Source: Acidobacteriaceae bacterium KBS 146 (GTDB lineage Bacteria > Acidobacteriota > Terriglobia > Terriglobales > Acidobacteriaceae). From it: a DNA stretch of 64,000 bases. This document shows, one piece after another, positions 61,753 to 64,000 of this stretch. The notes beneath the pieces are model-generated. The model had not been told where the DNA came from. It worked only from the letters and a program-made list of their open reading frames with translations, and did no database searches. The stretch spans positions 1,116,001 to 1,180,000 of the forward strand of contig JHVA01000001.1 in the NCBI GenBank assembly GCA_000688615.1, written 5' to 3'. Position 1 is the stretch's first letter. Each line of letters starts with the position of its first letter. A program made the translations under genes and the position numbers.

Positions 61753-62172
61753 TCAGGCGAGGCCCGCGAACCGGTGTTCGACCATGATGCATCGGTCCAT
61801 TACCACCCAGATGCCCCCGGCCTCCGCCCTCTGGGCTGCTTCCTGATGGACGATTCCCTGCTGCACCCACAGATTCTTGAAGCCGAGCTCAAGCATCTCC
61901 TCGACAATTGCTGGAATAAATTTTGGCAATCGAAAGACATTTACGACATCAGGCCTTGAGGGCAGATCCGCCAGCGTTGGATAAGACCGCTCCCCCAGTA
62001 CCTCTTCCACGAGAGGATTGACCGGAAGGATGCGATATCCGTGATGCTGCATATACGCGGGAACATAGTGACTCGGCTTATCCGGATTCGCAGAGAGCCC
62101 GATCACAGCAATCGTGCGTGGGTCACGAGGCGGATGACCCAACATGGCATGGATGACTTCAGGCGAGTTCAT
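61753..62172 (-). CDS. CoA-binding domain protein (YccU-like)
   Basis: The 139-residue protein starts at ATG 62172. The longer frame runs into the DinB-like gene. It is a single Rossmann CoA-binding domain: TIAVIGLSANPDKPSHYVPAYMQHHGYRILPVNP and the C-terminal LWVQQGIVHQEAAQRAEAGGIWVVMDRCIMVEH. The role is unclear; it may sense CoA or act as a ligase regulator. Confidence 0.9.
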   Translation of the reverse strand: MNSPEVIHAMLGHPPRDPRTIAVIGLSANPDKPSHYVPAYMQHHGYRILPVNPLVEEVLGERSYPTLADLPSRPDVVNVFRLPKFIPAIVEEMLELGFKNLWVQQGIVHQEAAQRAEAGGIWVVMDRCIMVEHRFAGLA

Positions 62173-62182
62173 CGGTATTCCT

Positions 62183-62683
62183 TTACTTCTTCCAGATTCC
62201 AAGCAGGCGGCGAAGCAGAACCAGCTCGCCTGTGTGATAGGCACTATGGTCGGCAATCAGTAAGGCTTCGCGCAAGAGATTCTGCCCCTCACCCCAGCGA
62301 AACGGCTTATAGAGATCGGACTCAGGTTTGGTGATGAGCTTTTCGAAGGCATCGCGATCCTTGTGTATCGCCTCAATGGCGGCATCCCAGGCATGTTCCG
62401 AGGGCGGTGTTGCAGACTTCGGCCAATATCCCTCTGGCCACTCGATTGGTTGATAGCCGCCCGTTGGAGGCGCGCTGAATTCGAGAATATCGCGTTGGGT
62501 AATACGAATATGCTCGAGCAGCTGCCAGGCGGAATAGGGCAAACCAGCCGGTACGGTTCCACGTTGCGCAACAGGAAAGTCTTTGACAGCCTCTTCAAAG
62601 GTTGCGTGCGCCTGACCACCGTTCAGGAGTGTGAGAAGCTGCTTCCGAAGTTCGTCACTGCCCTGCTCCACTGGTTTCGCCAT
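62183..62683 (-). CDS. DinB-like four-helix protein
   Basis: This 166-residue protein of the DinB/YfiT-like four-helix-bundle superfamily has conserved metal-binding histidines in SAWQLLEHIRITQ and ADHSAYHTGELVLLRRLL. It is likely a thiol transferase or stress-response protein; activity unknown. It ends 10 bases before the CoA-binding gene starts. Confidence 0.87.
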   Translation of the reverse strand: MAKPVEQGSDELRKQLLTLLNGGQAHATFEEAVKDFPVAQRGTVPAGLPYSAWQLLEHIRITQRDILEFSAPPTGGYQPIEWPEGYWPKSATPPSEHAWDAAIEAIHKDRDAFEKLITKPESDLYKPFRWGEGQNLLREALLIADHSAYHTGELVLLRRLLGIWKK

Positions 62684-63063
62684 TCCTCAATGCTCCCGGG
62701 GCTGGATGCCTGCGGTTTGGATGCCGACATGGAGCGATGGGTCACAGAGGTTTGCATCAACCCTCAGCTGCCCCCGCTTGCGGTCAATCCCGCCTCTGTG
62801 GTCTTACCGCTCATTCTGTCGCAACGCCTTCATCCGTGCAACGAGAGATAGCAGAACTCGGAGTCTGCTAGAGCGATCCAGTTGAATATTTTGCCATTAT
62901 CTCTTTGTAATTCTTTAACTTGACACCTCTACAAATCTAAACCTACGATCCTTTCGGGTGGTCTGCCGAGTCCTCTTCTACCTCTAAAAGTCTCTAAGGT
63001 GGTCCATCCTGTTTCTCATTTCCTGGCGTCGATATCGCAATCGAATGCCAAAAAGGCTGGCAC
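62684..63063. other. Divergent intergenic region before the GH28 gene
   Basis: About 380 bases between the DinB-like gene (minus) and the polygalacturonase gene (plus). A promoter is listed separately; otherwise no gene is recognised. Confidence 0.5.
62920..62949 (+). promoter_or_regulatory. Probable promoter of the GH28 gene
   Basis: A perfect TTGACA (62920-62925) and TACGAT (62944-62949) separated by 18 bases lie 115 bases upstream of the polygalacturonase start, in an AT-rich stretch. Confidence 0.55.
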
Positions 63064-64000
63064 ATGACGGATCGCATGTGGGCTCGACGTAAGTTTTTGA
63101 AGCAGGCCGGTCGTGGATTGGCTGCGCTGCCTGCATTGGCGTCCCTGCCAGCTCCGGTGGTGGCAGAACAGTCTTCGAAGATACCTGCGAAAGGTACTAA
63201 GAGCTCGGCCACCTCCAGACCCGGGGTCAAGCTGAACATACGCGACTTTGGAGCGGTGGGCGATGGCAAGACCAAAGACACGTTAGCCGTTCAGCAGGCA
63301 CTCGATCGCTGCAGCATGTTGGGCGGCGGCGAGGTAACCGTGCCGGCGGGAGAGTATCTTACCGGGGCCCTCATTCTGCGTTCGAACACCCTGGTTCGAC
63401 TCGACGAAGATGCGACTTTGCACGGATCTCCGGACCTGGAGGATTATCCGCTTACGCAGGTGCGTTGGGAGGGGCGCTGGATCAAAGGCTATATCGGCTA
63501 TCTCTCCGCCACCGATGCAGACAATATCGGCATCGCCGGAAAGGGGAGAATCATCGGCAACACCGCCATCAAAGGCCGTGTGGACCGGCAGAGGCAGCTT
63601 CGGCATCCGGCTCTCCTGGAGTTCACCAACTGCAAAAATGTCACGGTAGAAGAGTGCTTCACGCAGCAGAACGACATGTGGTCGATCCATCCCACGTACT
63701 GCGAAAACATCGTGTTCAGAAATATGACCGTCAATGGCGGTGCAGATGGAATCGATGTCGACTCCTGCAGGCACGTTGTCATCGATGGCTGCACATTTGC
63801 CACCGCCGACGACTGCATCTCGCTCAAGTCCGGTCGCGGCGAAGAGGGCTACACCATCCTGCGGCCCACCGAAGATGTTCGCATCTCCAACTGCACGTTC
63901 CATGACCTGCACTGGGCCTGCATCGGAATCGGGAGTGAGACCTCCGGGGGAATCCGGAATGTGCGGGTGGAGCATTGCAAATGCCTGAGCGCGCGGACGT
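63064..64000 (+). CDS. GH28 polygalacturonase-like protein with Tat signal (partial, runs off right edge)
   Basis: 312 residues are visible from ATG 63064. A twin-arginine leader (ARRKFLKQAGRGLAALPALA) is followed by the beta-helix of glycoside hydrolase 28: VKLNIRDFGAVGDGKTKDT, then GIDVDSCRHVVIDGC and TADDCISLKSG with the catalytic Asp pair, and ACIGIGSETSGGIRNVRVEH. It should hydrolyse pectin backbones or rhamnogalacturonan. The C-terminus is outside the window. Confidence 0.92.
   Translation, partial: MTDRMWARRKFLKQAGRGLAALPALASLPAPVVAEQSSKIPAKGTKSSATSRPGVKLNIRDFGAVGDGKTKDTLAVQQALDRCSMLGGGEVTVPAGEYLTGALILRSNTLVRLDEDATLHGSPDLEDYPLTQVRWEGRWIKGYIGYLSATDADNIGIAGKGRIIGNTAIKGRVDRQRQLRHPALLEFTNCKNVTVEECFTQQNDMWSIHPTYCENIVFRNMTVNGGADGIDVDSCRHVVIDGCTFATADDCISLKSGRGEEGYTILRPTEDVRISNCTFHDLHWACIGIGSETSGGIRNVRVEHCKCLSART

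Noticed and set aside
1-64000. CRISPR array or complete insertion sequence
   Set aside because: No regularly spaced direct repeats and no transposase frame were seen anywhere in the window.

Overview
The window looks like chromosomal DNA of an Acidobacteriota member, most likely class Terriglobia (Granulicella, Terriglobus or Edaphobacter-like). The signs are a very large TonB receptor with an N-terminal carboxypeptidase-regulatory domain, paired PQQ dehydrogenases and two-heme cytochromes, many Tat-exported carbohydrate enzymes, a PEP-CTERM protein and a solitary type III polyketide synthase. Both ends cut genes: a SelA-like PLP enzyme on the left and a GH28 polygalacturonase on the right. 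No lineage assignment could be checked by search.

Region 1 (1-7.7 kb): a GT4-type glycosyltransferase and a GH130 phosphorylase on the minus strand, bracketed by four small unknown genes (A-B upstream, C-D downstream), then remnants and a PfkB sugar kinase. Region 2 (7.6-25 kb): a carbohydrate-catabolism block. A GntR/UTRA regulator, MFS transporter, AGE-family epimerase, TIM-barrel isomerase, aldehyde dehydrogenase, two-heme cytochrome c and PQQ dehydrogenase form a minus-strand operon. Next to it lie two SGNH esterases, a 1183-residue TonB receptor, a CE1-like esterase and a DUF1080 protein. A 14-nt inverted repeat (CCTRT-N4-ATAGG) occurs in front of the regulator, the epimerase, the TonB receptor (weaker copy) and one SGNH esterase, so these probably form one regulon.

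Region 3 (25-34 kb): an excisionase pseudogene beside a tRNA-Arg(CCT), ispG with a strong terminator, a GT2/MFS pair, and a second cytochrome c-PQQ dehydrogenase pair. Region 4 (34-43.5 kb): type III PKS, PEP-CTERM protein, a protein with two six-cysteine ladders, an SDR, the second copy of the four-gene cassette (A-B-C-D contiguous), a B12-type radical SAM enzyme, a decayed SDR duplicate, a monoheme cytochrome and queF.

Region 5 (43.5-64 kb): an FTR1/DUF2318 iron-permease fusion with two FtsX-like permeases and an ATPase, then mostly housekeeping genes (coaA, nadK, tlyA, ECF sigma/RskA, tsaC, SpoU methyltransferase, rarA, dsbD, CoA-binding protein, DinB-like protein) and the start of a GH28 gene.

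The most unusual feature is the duplicated A-B-C-D small-gene cassette (1.2-5.7 kb and 39.2-40.4 kb). Its gene order, translational-overlap style and about 75 nt of 5' leader are conserved. In one copy it is split by the glycosyltransferase/GH130 pair and partly decayed. I recognise none of the four families.
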